Part shown: piece by piece, positions 29,221-37,758 of the stretch
Layout of the letters: each line of letters starts with the position of its first letter
How positions within the stretch are numbered: position 1 is the first letter of the stretch
Origin: Eisenbergiella tayi
GTDB lineage: Bacteria > Bacillota > Clostridia > Lachnospirales > Lachnospiraceae
Direction of reading: 5' to 3'
Assembly (NCBI RefSeq): GCF_001881565.1
Contig: NZ_MPDJ01000001.1
Location: forward strand, 437,966-501,965
Length of the DNA stretch: 64,000 nt
Made by a program: the position numbers and the translations under genes
The notes under the pieces: generated by a model
Database searches by the model: none
The model's input: only the letters and a program-made list of their open reading frames with translations
What the model was told of the DNA's origin: nothing

Positions 29221-31292
29221 CAGAACGAATCCGTAATTTAAGAAAATTTTTTATTGAGGAACACCAGCACAGGACGTTTCGCAAAGCTCCCGGCGATCCC
29301 TACCTGCTCGCCGCAGCCTTCCGGGAACAGAATCTGCCCGACACGGAAAGAGCCGTAAAAAGGCTGGTTTACATGCTGGATGAAGAAACGCCTCTGCTGT
29401 TTCCGGAACAGACCATTCTGTTCCTGCGCACCAATCCCACGCTCCAGGCCCTTTTTACGGAAGAAGAAAAAGAAGCCCTTGCCGCCGCATACCGTCTGCA
29501 TGAACTTGGGGAACTATCCAATATCTGTGTGGACTATACCCGTTTTCTGAATGCAGGATTTCCCGGCATGCGCAGTCGTTTGGAGGCACATAAAAATAAG
29601 TTCGTTTCCTGCGGCCAGATGGAAAAAGCGGCTTATCTGGAAGGACAGCTCACCATTCTGAAGGCTCTTGAGTCTTTAATCCTGCGGTACAGGGATGCCG
29701 CATCCGATGCCGGAAATACGCTTTCAGCCGATTCCTTAACCCGCCTGCTTTCCGATGCCCCGCATACACTGCAGGATGCCCTGCAGATGCAGCGCATAAT
29801 CCATTTTACCATGTGGTGCGCCGGCAATTACCATAATACGCTGGGACGCTTTGATCAATACATGATGCCCTATCTCCAGGCGGATCTGGACGCAGGACGG
29901 CTTACGGAAGAAAGCGCGCTGGAGCTTCTGGAAGAATTTTTTCTTACCTTCAACCTGGACAGCGACCTCTATCCGGGCATGCAGCAGGGCGATAACGGCC
30001 AGAGCATGGTACTCGGCGGCATGACACCCGAAGGGAAAGACGGCTTTAACCTCCTTTCCCGCCTCTGCCTGCAGGCCAGCCTGGAGCTCCGCCTGATTGA
30101 TCCGAAAATCAACCTCCGGGTAAGCAAAAATACACCTTTGTCAATCTATAAACTGGGAACCCAGCTGACCAAACAGGGGCTTGGTTTCCCTCAATATTCC
30201 AACGATGACGTGGTTATCCCGGGACTCGAAGAACTGGGTTACCGCACGGAGGATGCTCGCAATTATGCCGTGGCGGCCTGCTGGGAATTCATCATACCGG
30301 GACGCGGAATGGAAATCCCCAATATCGATGCGCTGTGCTTCGCGGATGTCATGCGCAAAGCCGTTACCGGACATCTGGCCGACGTCCCCGACTATACCTC
30401 CCTCTTTGAGGCCGTGACAGAAAAGCTTCAGGAACGAGTGGATGAGATGTGTGAAAACACCAAAAACCTTTACATTTTCCCGGCTCCTTTCCTTTCCCTG
30501 ATGATGGATGGCTGTCTGGAAAACGGAAAGGATATCTCCCTCGGCGGTGTTTACAACAACTATGGTTTTCACGGGACTGGTCTTGCCACAGCCGCTGATT
30601 CCCTTGCGGCCATCAAAAAATATGTATTCGATACAGGCGAAATAGACAGAAAAGAGCTGCTTGATGCCATGGAAAAAGATTTTGATGGTTATGATCGTCT
30701 CCTTCATCTGCTGCGGTATGAAGCTCCCAAAATGGGAAATAACGAAGAGCTTCCTGATTCCATTGCCGGTGATTTGCTGGAAGCCTTTGCCCGCGCCGTC
30801 AAAGGAAAGAAGAATGAAAGGGGAGGCTGCTTCAGGGCCGGTACCGGCTCCGCCATGTATTACCTCTGGTATTCCAAAGACATGGGCGCCACACCTGACG
30901 GGCGCAGAGCCGGAGAAGGCTTCTCCTGTAATTACTCTCCCAGTTTGTTTATCCACAGCAAGGGGCCGGTTTCCATTGTCAAATCCTTTACCCGTCCGTG
31001 TCTGAAGCATACCATTAACGGAGGCCCGCTCACCATTGAACTGCATGATACGCTGTTCCGCGGTGAGGAAAGCATTACCAAAGTGGCAGCGCTGGTCAAG
31101 TCCTTCATTGATATGGGAGGCCATCAGATGCAGATCAATGCCGTAAACCGTGATACCATGCTGGATGCCCAGAAGCACCCGGAAAAATATCATAACCTGA
31201 TCGTCAGAGTCTGGGGCTGGAGCGGTTATTTTGTGGAACTGGATAAAGAATATCAGGATCATATTATTAAGAGGATGGAATTGACTGTCTGA
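29217..31292 (+). CDS. Glycyl radical enzyme, PFL-like, function unknown
   Basis: A 691-residue member of the pyruvate formate-lyase-like superfamily, shorter than most (about 760-850). The radical-bearing glycine is probably Gly667 in VRVWGWSGYFVEL. The active-site loop is NYAVAACWEFIIPGRG, with the thiyl Cys355 and Glu357. This keeps the Cys-x-Glu pattern of the lyase/dehydratase class (normally GCVE) but with Ala before and Trp after the cysteine; classical PFL has Cys-Cys. The reaction cannot be named; a radical dehydratase or C-C/C-X lyase acting on a polyol or sugar-derived compound fits the context. It is cotranscribed with its activase, apparently under the same LacI control as the GH51 arabinofuranosidase. 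Oxygen-sensitive, hence an anaerobe. Confidence 0.9.
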   Translation: MTERIRNLRKFFIEEHQHRTFRKAPGDPYLLAAAFREQNLPDTERAVKRLVYMLDEETPLLFPEQTILFLRTNPTLQALFTEEEKEALAAAYRLHELGELSNICVDYTRFLNAGFPGMRSRLEAHKNKFVSCGQMEKAAYLEGQLTILKALESLILRYRDAASDAGNTLSADSLTRLLSDAPHTLQDALQMQRIIHFTMWCAGNYHNTLGRFDQYMMPYLQADLDAGRLTEESALELLEEFFLTFNLDSDLYPGMQQGDNGQSMVLGGMTPEGKDGFNLLSRLCLQASLELRLIDPKINLRVSKNTPLSIYKLGTQLTKQGLGFPQYSNDDVVIPGLEELGYRTEDARNYAVAACWEFIIPGRGMEIPNIDALCFADVMRKAVTGHLADVPDYTSLFEAVTEKLQERVDEMCENTKNLYIFPAPFLSLMMDGCLENGKDISLGGVYNNYGFHGTGLATAADSLAAIKKYVFDTGEIDRKELLDAMEKDFDGYDRLLHLLRYEAPKMGNNEELPDSIAGDLLEAFARAVKGKKNERGGCFRAGTGSAMYYLWYSKDMGATPDGRRAGEGFSCNYSPSLFIHSKGPVSIVKSFTRPCLKHTINGGPLTIELHDTLFRGEESITKVAALVKSFIDMGGHQMQINAVNRDTMLDAQKHPEKYHNLIVRVWGWSGYFVELDKEYQDHIIKRMELTV

Positions 31293-31316
31293 TGAACGGT
31301 CTGTCTATACGGATTG

Positions 31317-31350
31317 AGGGAGAAAGCATTTGCTGTGCTTTCTCCCTCTC
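31317..31350. terminator. Terminator after the glycyl radical operon
   Basis: GAGGGAGAAAGCA (31317-31329) pairs with TGCTTTCTCCCTC (31337-31349) as a long perfect stem. The T-run is short (CATTTGT), but it sits between convergent genes. Confidence 0.8.
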
Positions 31351-31363
31351 ATTTGTCGGAATA

Positions 31364-31912
31364 TCATTCAATATATGCATTAATCACATCATCATTCCAT
31401 AATTGTACTTCTATGTAACAATAGTTCTTTTCTGCCTCTCTCAAATACTCTTCTATGGTTCCGTCAAAAGAGAGAATGTCATCTAAAAGCATCTGCTTTG
31501 TAATCAGCTTTACATTACCGGTTTTCTCTATCATTGCACTGCTGTCACCATAGGTAAAACTAATGTATTCCTCCGGAATGTCTTTAAGCGGAATTCTCGT
31601 AATTATTCCATTTCCAAACCAATTATCTAAATATCTACTATCTTGTAAAGCAAACGACAGCGGATGTTTTTCTTTCGGTTTGCCGCCAAGTTCAATAAAC
31701 AAACGGTATATTATGCTATCAGCCTTTAACCGACGAGGATAATAGTTTTCAAAATCCGCAAATCGGTAAAATGCATTCGTTTCGGGATTTTTCCGGGCTA
31801 ATTCTCCGGCCTTTTCAAACGCTTGTTTTTCAGGCAGGCGCATTATATTTTGTAATAGCTTACAATTAGGATGGCAATAATTTACAATATATAATTCTTT
31901 TATATCTATCAT
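31364..31912 (-). CDS. Hypothetical protein, 182 aa
   Basis: Soluble, no signal peptide or membrane helix. I do not recognise the family. Notable segments are IVNYCHPNCKLLQNIMRLPE at the N-terminus, ETNAFYRFADFENYYPRRLK, KHPLSFALQDSRYLDNWFG and EEYISFTYGDSSAMIEK, which have the look of a conserved small enzyme or toxin fold with several aromatic and His/Asp positions. AT-richer than the operons on both sides, as are its neighbours up to 35.4 kb. It is the first gene of an accessory island. Confidence 0.65.
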   Translation of the reverse strand: MIDIKELYIVNYCHPNCKLLQNIMRLPEKQAFEKAGELARKNPETNAFYRFADFENYYPRRLKADSIIYRLFIELGGKPKEKHPLSFALQDSRYLDNWFGNGIITRIPLKDIPEEYISFTYGDSSAMIEKTGNVKLITKQMLLDDILSFDGTIEEYLREAEKNYCYIEVQLWNDDVINAYIE

Positions 31913-32176
31913 TTAACTTCACCTCTTCAGCATATAAGTAATTTCATATTTTTCTAATCTGATTTTATCTATTACTAACCTGACAGAAATATCTTCTGAA
32001 ATTAAGTGATGCTATCAGAAAAGATTATACCATATCATCTTTAAACCAGATAACCACTCGTAAGCCAAAACAGGTAAATAATAGAATAATTTATATCAGA
32101 ATGATATAATGTGAATATGGAAGCCATAGGTAAAGTTTTCTGTGAAGTACAAGTAAGAATCTGAAAGGATACTAAA

Positions 32177-32491
32177 ATGGTTATAGAAATAAAAGCAGAT
32201 GGGATTTGGTTTCATGGCTCAAATATTGTGCTTTCTGAATTAAGAGAGGGAAGTACCATTACGCAGTGGAAAGAATTAGCGGAAGCTTTTTCCCATCAGC
32301 CAACAATACTTGGCTATGACGATAACGGCAACATCAGTCACAATGGAAAAGAAAAGGGATATTTATATATTATTGATGAACCTGTAGAAATAGGCAAAGA
32401 CATATATCAACATCCTCGAACGACAATGGATGAAAATGCTGAATTTTTAATAAACAGGCCATTAAAGGTAAAGTTAATTGAAGAATTATGA
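32177..32491 (+). CDS. Small Arr-like ADP-ribosyltransferase-fold protein
   Basis: A 104-residue protein. IWFHGSNIVLSELREGS at the start, LAEAFSHQPTIL in the middle, then KGYLYIIDEPVEIGKDIYQH and FLINRPLKVKLIEEL line up in order with the short rifampin ADP-ribosyltransferase (Arr) scheme: His-Gly-Thr/Ser, A-x-x-FS, GYIYIVEP and EPLRIVGVVE. This is inference from motif order; the sequence is diverged and the usual catalytic Asp region is replaced. The ribosome site is GAAAGG. Possible roles are a small-molecule or protein ADP-ribosyltransferase, or an immunity protein with a decayed fold. Confidence 0.55.
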   Translation: MVIEIKADGIWFHGSNIVLSELREGSTITQWKELAEAFSHQPTILGYDDNGNISHNGKEKGYLYIIDEPVEIGKDIYQHPRTTMDENAEFLINRPLKVKLIEEL

Positions 32492-32647
32492 AATAAATCA
32501 ATAATTTCTTATGGCGGCAATTTATATACAGGAGTTGATAAATGCTCTTTGGCAGCATAACAGGGCGGCTGATTTTAATACCTTTTGACTCTTACGAAAA
32601 GGCATACTGTACGTATGCCTCTCTGTCACTTTCTTATCCTATTATGC

Positions 32648-34336
32648 TTATTCTGCCATAACCCTGCACAATTTCTTGAAAAAAGATATGCCGTAATAAA
32701 GAAATGTGTGGTACCCTTCCAACTTCAATTCTGCGTCATATTGCTTTTCTTTTATCTGGCACAACGCCTCCTGAGCGCTTCTGTCTAACTGCGCAAAGGA
32801 ATCTGCCATCTTAAGCTCCATAATTATCGCAACCCCTTCGTATGGCGGAGACAGAAGGAGAAGGTCGCTCCTCCCAAGGCCGCTTTCCCGGTTCGACTTT
32901 AACGTGTAACCGTCCATCATTTTCAGCAGACCGGCCAAAAACCCATGGTAATAATCCTCCTTATAGTCATAGAAGCTAATCGTCTCCATCAGTTTTTTTG
33001 ATATTTCCCGTTCCAGCACCCCTGTTTCCTGCTTCAATAGCCCACCGTACAAAGCAGAAAAATCTTTTTTCTTTATACTCTGGCTGAACCAGTCTAAAAT
33101 TGTATTCCGGTAAATCAGTTTTACCTCCGTGTTTGGCACCGCCAAAGTCAGGTAAACCATCTCCCCGTCAAATCTTTCAGACAGCTTTTTCAGATACCCT
33201 GTAAAAAACAGGAAATTCCACAGGTTATCCTCTGTTTTATAAACCTCGTCGTAGGTAATGTCCTCATGCACCGGTTTTTCTATACTTCCTCCGGCAATCA
33301 ATTCTTCCATTTCCTGTTTCACACTGCCGTCCGCCCGTTCTACCAGTTCCCGGACGATGCTGTTGGAAGAGGTATTCGCCCAGTATGGCTTCGGAAATGC
33401 CCCCTGATCTGCTGACACTGCTTTCACATAATTTATTACACTCCAGGGATTGTACACCTCAGTATTTCCGAAGAGATATCCATCATACCATTGTTTTACT
33501 TCATCACTTTTGCCTTCAATCCCATAATCACAAAGCATGCTTTCTACCTCTTTTGGGGTAAATCCGAAGTACTCCGCATAATTCTTATTCATGATCGAGA
33601 TTATTTCAAGGTTATTCAGCCCTGTAAAAATACTCTCTTTTGTTACCCTCAGGCATCCGGTAATAACTGCAAACTCCAGGTTCGGATTCGTTTTCAGCGC
33701 CGATTCAAACAGTGAACGGATAAAATCCGTCATTTTCTCATAAAAACCCTTAAAATAAGCATTCTCCAGCGGCACGTCATACTCATCCAAGAGGATAATG
33801 ACATTTTTGCGGTATACCTTTTTCAGGCAGCGGGTAAGAAATTCCAGCGCCGTGGCATACTCTATCTGAGAAGCCCGTTTCCTTCTTATACGAATATACT
33901 GCTCTTTTTCTTCCGGTAACAAAATATCTCCGCTTATGATATAGTTATGCCGGTCAAACTCTTTGGATATCTCATTCACCACCGCATCAAAAGCCATTCC
34001 AAAATCCGGCTGTTTTGAAGACTTCAAAGAAAGACTGATAACAGGGTACCGTCCCAAATCCTTTGCATAGCGTTCACCGGCATCCATGATTTTCAACCCT
34101 TGGAACAGCCCACTGTTATCGGTTTCAAATCCGCCCGGATCATGTCCTGCCTCAAAAAAATATTTGAGCATACTAAGCTCCAGGGTTTTACCAAACCTCC
34201 TCGGACGGGTGAAAAGTTTTACTTCGCTTCTGTTATCCAGTATCTCTTTAATAAAAAGCGTTTTGTCTATATAATAAAAATCGTTTTCCCTTAGTTTCTT
34301 AAAATCATCAATCCCTATGGGCAGCGGCTTATACAT
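32648..34336 (-). CDS. AAA-ATPase-like / PD-(D/E)XK nuclease family protein
   Basis: A 562-residue protein of the widespread family with an N-terminal AAA-ATPase-like domain and a C-terminal PD-(D/E)XK-type domain. The start MYKPLPIGIDDFKKLRENDF, FYYIDKT and the Walker A-like TRPRRFGKTL are diagnostic; Walker B is VIILLDEYDVPLENA. The C-terminal nuclease-like motif is GLGRSDLLLLSP then AIIMELKMA. These proteins occur in many paralogous copies in gut Firmicutes and Bacteroidetes; their role is unproven, with mobile-element or defence-like roles often suggested. It is flanked by ADP-ribosyltransferase-fold genes. Confidence 0.85.
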   Translation of the reverse strand: MYKPLPIGIDDFKKLRENDFYYIDKTLFIKEILDNRSEVKLFTRPRRFGKTLELSMLKYFFEAGHDPGGFETDNSGLFQGLKIMDAGERYAKDLGRYPVISLSLKSSKQPDFGMAFDAVVNEISKEFDRHNYIISGDILLPEEKEQYIRIRRKRASQIEYATALEFLTRCLKKVYRKNVIILLDEYDVPLENAYFKGFYEKMTDFIRSLFESALKTNPNLEFAVITGCLRVTKESIFTGLNNLEIISIMNKNYAEYFGFTPKEVESMLCDYGIEGKSDEVKQWYDGYLFGNTEVYNPWSVINYVKAVSADQGAFPKPYWANTSSNSIVRELVERADGSVKQEMEELIAGGSIEKPVHEDITYDEVYKTEDNLWNFLFFTGYLKKLSERFDGEMVYLTLAVPNTEVKLIYRNTILDWFSQSIKKKDFSALYGGLLKQETGVLEREISKKLMETISFYDYKEDYYHGFLAGLLKMMDGYTLKSNRESGLGRSDLLLLSPPYEGVAIIMELKMADSFAQLDRSAQEALCQIKEKQYDAELKLEGYHTFLYYGISFFKKLCRVMAE

Positions 34337-34472
34337 TGGATTTCCTCTCTTTCTATGTTTAGATTATATCCTGTTTGTTCTTTATCCGCAATGGCTCCCT
34401 TCCGGACTACACAGGATACAGCTGAACGGTAACCCTGAGCACTGGTGATTTTCTGCCGCACACGTAGTTTCT

Positions 34473-34928
34473 TCATTCAATTTTTCCATCCAGAAAAGCG
34501 TTTAGGATATTCTGAGGAGCATCATAATAGAAGCTGCTGTTGTAATCCTCAATTTTATCAGTGACAAAAGAATGATAAGCTTCAAAAAGTGCATCTATCA
34601 CAGATATTCTCTTTTCTCTCGAAATACCCAGAATCAGCCGTTTATAAATTTTGCCAATATCCCAATAACTCGGAACGGCATATTTGGCGGCGGAAACATT
34701 ATCGAAAGTTCCTTCTTTCAATCCGTATTTTTCTATAAATTCATCGCTGACCGTTTCGATATTATCACTGTGGTAAACATCAGCTAAGTCATATATTTTT
34801 TCAATTGCAGTTCTGCCCAGGCAATCCACTGTGTCAGATCTTTTATTTTTTGTCTTTCTTGCTATATATTCGATCAGACTGCATGTGAAAAACAAGTCAT
34901 TTTCTTTTCCATCTTCTCTTCCCGTCAT
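34473..34928 (-). CDS. Hypothetical partner of the DUF3990 protein
   Basis: A 151-residue soluble, helical, acidic protein: FFTCSLIEYIARKTKNKRSD, IEKIYDLADVYHSDNIETVS, then YWDIGKIYKRLILGIS. I do not recognise a named family with certainty; the N-terminal half resembles short proteins often found beside DUF3990 genes. The start is ATG 34928, overlapping the stop of the upstream DUF3990 gene (ATGA), with AGGAGAGGAGG just before. Tight coupling suggests that the two proteins act as a pair, for example toxin and neutraliser. Confidence 0.65.
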   Translation of the reverse strand: MTGREDGKENDLFFTCSLIEYIARKTKNKRSDTVDCLGRTAIEKIYDLADVYHSDNIETVSDEFIEKYGLKEGTFDNVSAAKYAVPSYWDIGKIYKRLILGISREKRISVIDALFEAYHSFVTDKIEDYNSSFYYDAPQNILNAFLDGKIE

Positions 34929-35389
34929 TTCACAACCTCCTCTCCTGATACGAATGTAAGACATTTCAAGCTTTCTGAAGAGCAGAAATTAATCTGATGG
35001 GTTGGATACTTAAATCTTGCCAAAGACCAGAACTGCTCTCTCGTAATTATACCATCAATATAATCTGCAATATAATTATAAATCTGATCATTCGCCATTG
35101 CACCGATAACCAAATCATAATCATGCGGTACACCATGACGGCAGGCGATAATGAAGTCCAGCCATTTCTCTGTCATCTCTTTAAATTCCAGAATTTTAAG
35201 ACTGGTATTCATACGGACGGTATATATATTCACAACTGGCGTATCATACCGTTTTGCCCAGCGTTCTGCCTGCTCACGGATGACCGTACAGTAAAATCCG
35301 GGACCAAAATCCTTTGTGTTTTTACCCTTGATAATCTCAGGCACCACTTTGGTAGTATAGCTGCCATGATAAACTGTCATTTTTCCCAT
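34925..35389 (-). CDS. DUF3990 protein, ADP-ribosyltransferase-like
   Basis: A 154-residue protein with the DUF3990 signature: MTVYHGSYTTKVVPEI, KDFGPGFYCTVIREQAERWA, VVNIYTV, a glutamine-containing C-terminal stretch and HQINFCSSESLKCLTF. The His-Gly-Ser and Asp-Phe-Gly-x-Gly-Phe-Tyr motifs resemble NAD-binding elements of ADP-ribosyltransferases. The start is ATG 35389 after GGAGG. It is the first gene of a two-gene operon with the 151-residue partner. A toxin-like role is plausible but not shown by the sequence. Confidence 0.75.
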   Translation of the reverse strand: MGKMTVYHGSYTTKVVPEIIKGKNTKDFGPGFYCTVIREQAERWAKRYDTPVVNIYTVRMNTSLKILEFKEMTEKWLDFIIACRHGVPHDYDLVIGAMANDQIYNYIADYIDGIITREQFWSLARFKYPTHQINFCSSESLKCLTFVSGEEVVK

Positions 35390-35544
35390 CCAATCGACCT
35401 CCATTCATATTCCGTAATTTTCACTGATTAAATTTTTTATTGGTTACCAGCATGCCTGCACTTCTATGTTATAAGGATATAAACTTATGCTTATCATACT
35501 CAGATTATTTTACACATACAAAATACATCAAGTCATCTTTTTCG

Positions 35545-35592
35545 TAAAGCAAAACAGGTTTTTCCCATTTTGTTTCAGGGAAAAACCTGTTC
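35545..35592 (-). terminator. Terminator of the GH127/transporter operon
   Basis: AACAGGTTTTTCCC (35553-35566) and GGGAAAAACCTGTT (35578-35591) form a perfect 14-bp stem. On the minus strand it is followed by TTGCTTT. It lies about 62 bp after the GH127 stop codon. Confidence 0.85.
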
Positions 35593-35652
35593 TGCGCAAA
35601 AACTGTCCGCATTAAATTGGCCTTCTTACCTAATTAAAAGTCATCATACTTC

Positions 35653-37728
35653 TTATTGATATCTCCTGTATAAACGTCCTTCCCAACCGATAAGATCCAC
35701 CTCGCCGTTACCGGTACCTGCTCCATGGGCGGCAAAGCCTGCTGCATCCTCTACTCTTTCTTCCTGCCTTTTCCCGTCTTTTCTCTGGCGGAGCCATACA
35801 TTCATTTTGCCTTCTCCCCGGTTATTCCACAGATAATAGGGAATTGCCCTGAATGGCTTTCCTTCTGCGGTCACACCTTCGATTACACGTATGCCACCGA
35901 ACAGGGAAGATTCCTCTGTTACAAGCTTTTCATCTCCCAGCTCCACATCCGTTCCTTCCGGATTATCCGCTTCCTCAATACAGTACAGAAGCGGTCCTCT
36001 CAACAGGGCAACCCTTCCGCTGTCCGCCGTTACAAAAGGATGTGCTTCCACTTTGACAGCAGGCAGTTCCATGGCAATCCGGACCACATCTCCATCCTGC
36101 CATTCTCTCTCCATAAGAAAATATCCTTTTTCCACAGGGCAGTCCGCTTTCTCACCATTCACCAAAACTGTCATTTCGCCTGCCCAGGCAGGCTTGCGCA
36201 CTGCCAGAATAAATTCCGTTTTTTTCTCTGGATGAAGGACAATGCTGTTCGTACCGCCCCAAGGCAGCCCACACTCTTTCTGTTCCACGGCAATTCCCAC
36301 GCTTCCGCCGTCACTGCATGTAAGCATCCCCTCATAGCGGCTTCCCATATGCAGATTTACATACAGCCTCCCCGGAGCCAGACCGTAAATATAATCCTGC
36401 AGGCAGGCCATTATTTTCAGGAACATGGGCGGACAGCAGGGACAGCCATGCCAGGACCAGCGCGAGCGGTCACCATCGCTGACAAGTGGGTTTTCATAAA
36501 AATAATAAGTGCCGTCCTCCGACAGACAGGGCAGTACATTATTCATTACCGCACATTCCAGTACATCCATATATTTACTGTCCCCGAAGGCACGGTGCAT
36601 CTCACCTGCCCAGAAGGCCAGCGCCGCACCAGCACAGGTTTCCAGATAAGCATCATTAGGCAGATCATATTGGTAACCGAAACGTTCCTCATTATGTACC
36701 GCCCCGATTCCCCCACTGATATGCAGCTTGGTCTGCTCCATGTTATCCCACAGCCGCTTCGCTGCCTTCAGATATTCATTAGTGCCTTCCACGCCAGCCT
36801 CCATGGATGCACCAGTTTCCGTGGATGCGCCAGCTTCCATGGATGCGCATGCTTCCATGCCTAACGCCGTAAGCCCGGTATACATCAGCGCCGCTCTGAC
36901 CGCATGCCCCACCACCTCGGACTGCTCCGTAATCCGACAGTGATCCTGGGAATACTCCCCCATATAATGCGGCATGGAATATCGATCCTGATGCACGCCC
37001 CTGTGATCCATCCAGAATTTCGCCAGCCGGAAATACCGTTCCGGTTCCGCACAGACTCCATATTCCTCTTTCATTTCCCCGGCCAGCCCCGGTTCCTCCT
37101 GAAAAAGCCGGTACAGCTTAATCACCGCTTCCTCCGCCAGGGAATGGGCCGGAACAATATTTTTGCCCGGGTATCCAGCCGTACCGGGATCCGGGATCAT
37201 AACCCCGCACATGCAGTTCACCGCTTTCACCGCACATCGCAGCAGCCCTTTCTTTCCGGTCGCTTTGTAATAATGAATCCCTGCTTCCGTGAGACAGCCG
37301 ATATTATAGGTCTCATGCTGCCATATCAGGCTTCCCCCGTTGCCTCCCCATCTCTTATCCGGGCAGATCAAGGTGGTATAGGTATTGATGTAACCATCCG
37401 GATCCTTCTCCTGGGCCGCTGAAATAATTTCTGTATAAGCCTCTATTTTCTTATCCAGTTTCTCGTCATAATTAACTGCTATGATATCGCTGATGCCGCG
37501 AATCACTTCGCAAATCAGTCCGTCATACCAGGGCGGTCCCACATGGCTGCCGCTCTTTCCTTCAATGACCCACTCATAATTTTTCATAATGCCTTCTTCG
37601 TGGTCATTTTCAAATTTGTTCAGAACATCCCAGACCGTCACTCGATGTATTTTATCAAGCTGACCGGCCCAGAAACCATCCGTCATCTTTACCTGCCTGT
37701 GGGCAGGGCGTTCCACTGCTGCGCTCAT
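35653..37728 (-). CDS. Beta-L-arabinofuranosidase, GH127 family
   Basis: A 691-residue enzyme of the GH127 (DUF1680) family, which removes beta-L-arabinofuranosyl units, as in plant hydroxyproline-rich glycoproteins. The start DGFWAGQLDKIHRVTVWDVL and the alpha/alpha-barrel are typical. The zinc-site residues are present: Glu and Cys in DAYLETCAGAAL, and the Cys pair in WHGCPCCPPMFLK, one of which is the nucleophile. No signal peptide, so it is cytosolic. AGGAGG precedes the ATG. It is the last gene of the binding protein-permease operon. An Ala/Ser/Met/Glu-rich insert (ASMEAGASTETGASMEAG) comes from an 18-bp tandem repeat and is not expected in the fold. Confidence 0.9.
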   Translation of the reverse strand: MSAAVERPAHRQVKMTDGFWAGQLDKIHRVTVWDVLNKFENDHEEGIMKNYEWVIEGKSGSHVGPPWYDGLICEVIRGISDIIAVNYDEKLDKKIEAYTEIISAAQEKDPDGYINTYTTLICPDKRWGGNGGSLIWQHETYNIGCLTEAGIHYYKATGKKGLLRCAVKAVNCMCGVMIPDPGTAGYPGKNIVPAHSLAEEAVIKLYRLFQEEPGLAGEMKEEYGVCAEPERYFRLAKFWMDHRGVHQDRYSMPHYMGEYSQDHCRITEQSEVVGHAVRAALMYTGLTALGMEACASMEAGASTETGASMEAGVEGTNEYLKAAKRLWDNMEQTKLHISGGIGAVHNEERFGYQYDLPNDAYLETCAGAALAFWAGEMHRAFGDSKYMDVLECAVMNNVLPCLSEDGTYYFYENPLVSDGDRSRWSWHGCPCCPPMFLKIMACLQDYIYGLAPGRLYVNLHMGSRYEGMLTCSDGGSVGIAVEQKECGLPWGGTNSIVLHPEKKTEFILAVRKPAWAGEMTVLVNGEKADCPVEKGYFLMEREWQDGDVVRIAMELPAVKVEAHPFVTADSGRVALLRGPLLYCIEEADNPEGTDVELGDEKLVTEESSLFGGIRVIEGVTAEGKPFRAIPYYLWNNRGEGKMNVWLRQRKDGKRQEERVEDAAGFAAHGAGTGNGEVDLIGWEGRLYRRYQ
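36791..36858 (-). repeat. 18-bp tandem repeat inside the GH127 gene
   Basis: Three full units and one partial unit: CGCCAGCCTCCATGGATG, CACCAGTTTCCGTGGATG, CGCCAGCTTCCATGGATG, then CGCATGCTTCCATG. It encodes the six-residue repeat A-S-M/T-E-A/T-G and stays in frame. Confidence 0.85.
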
Positions 37729-37758
37729 TTCTCAATCCTCCTGTCCGTTTTTTCCCGG

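Noticed and set aside
30141..31262. Minus-strand open frame inside the glycyl radical enzyme gene
   Set aside because: Antisense shadow; the plus strand has all catalytic motifs of the enzyme.
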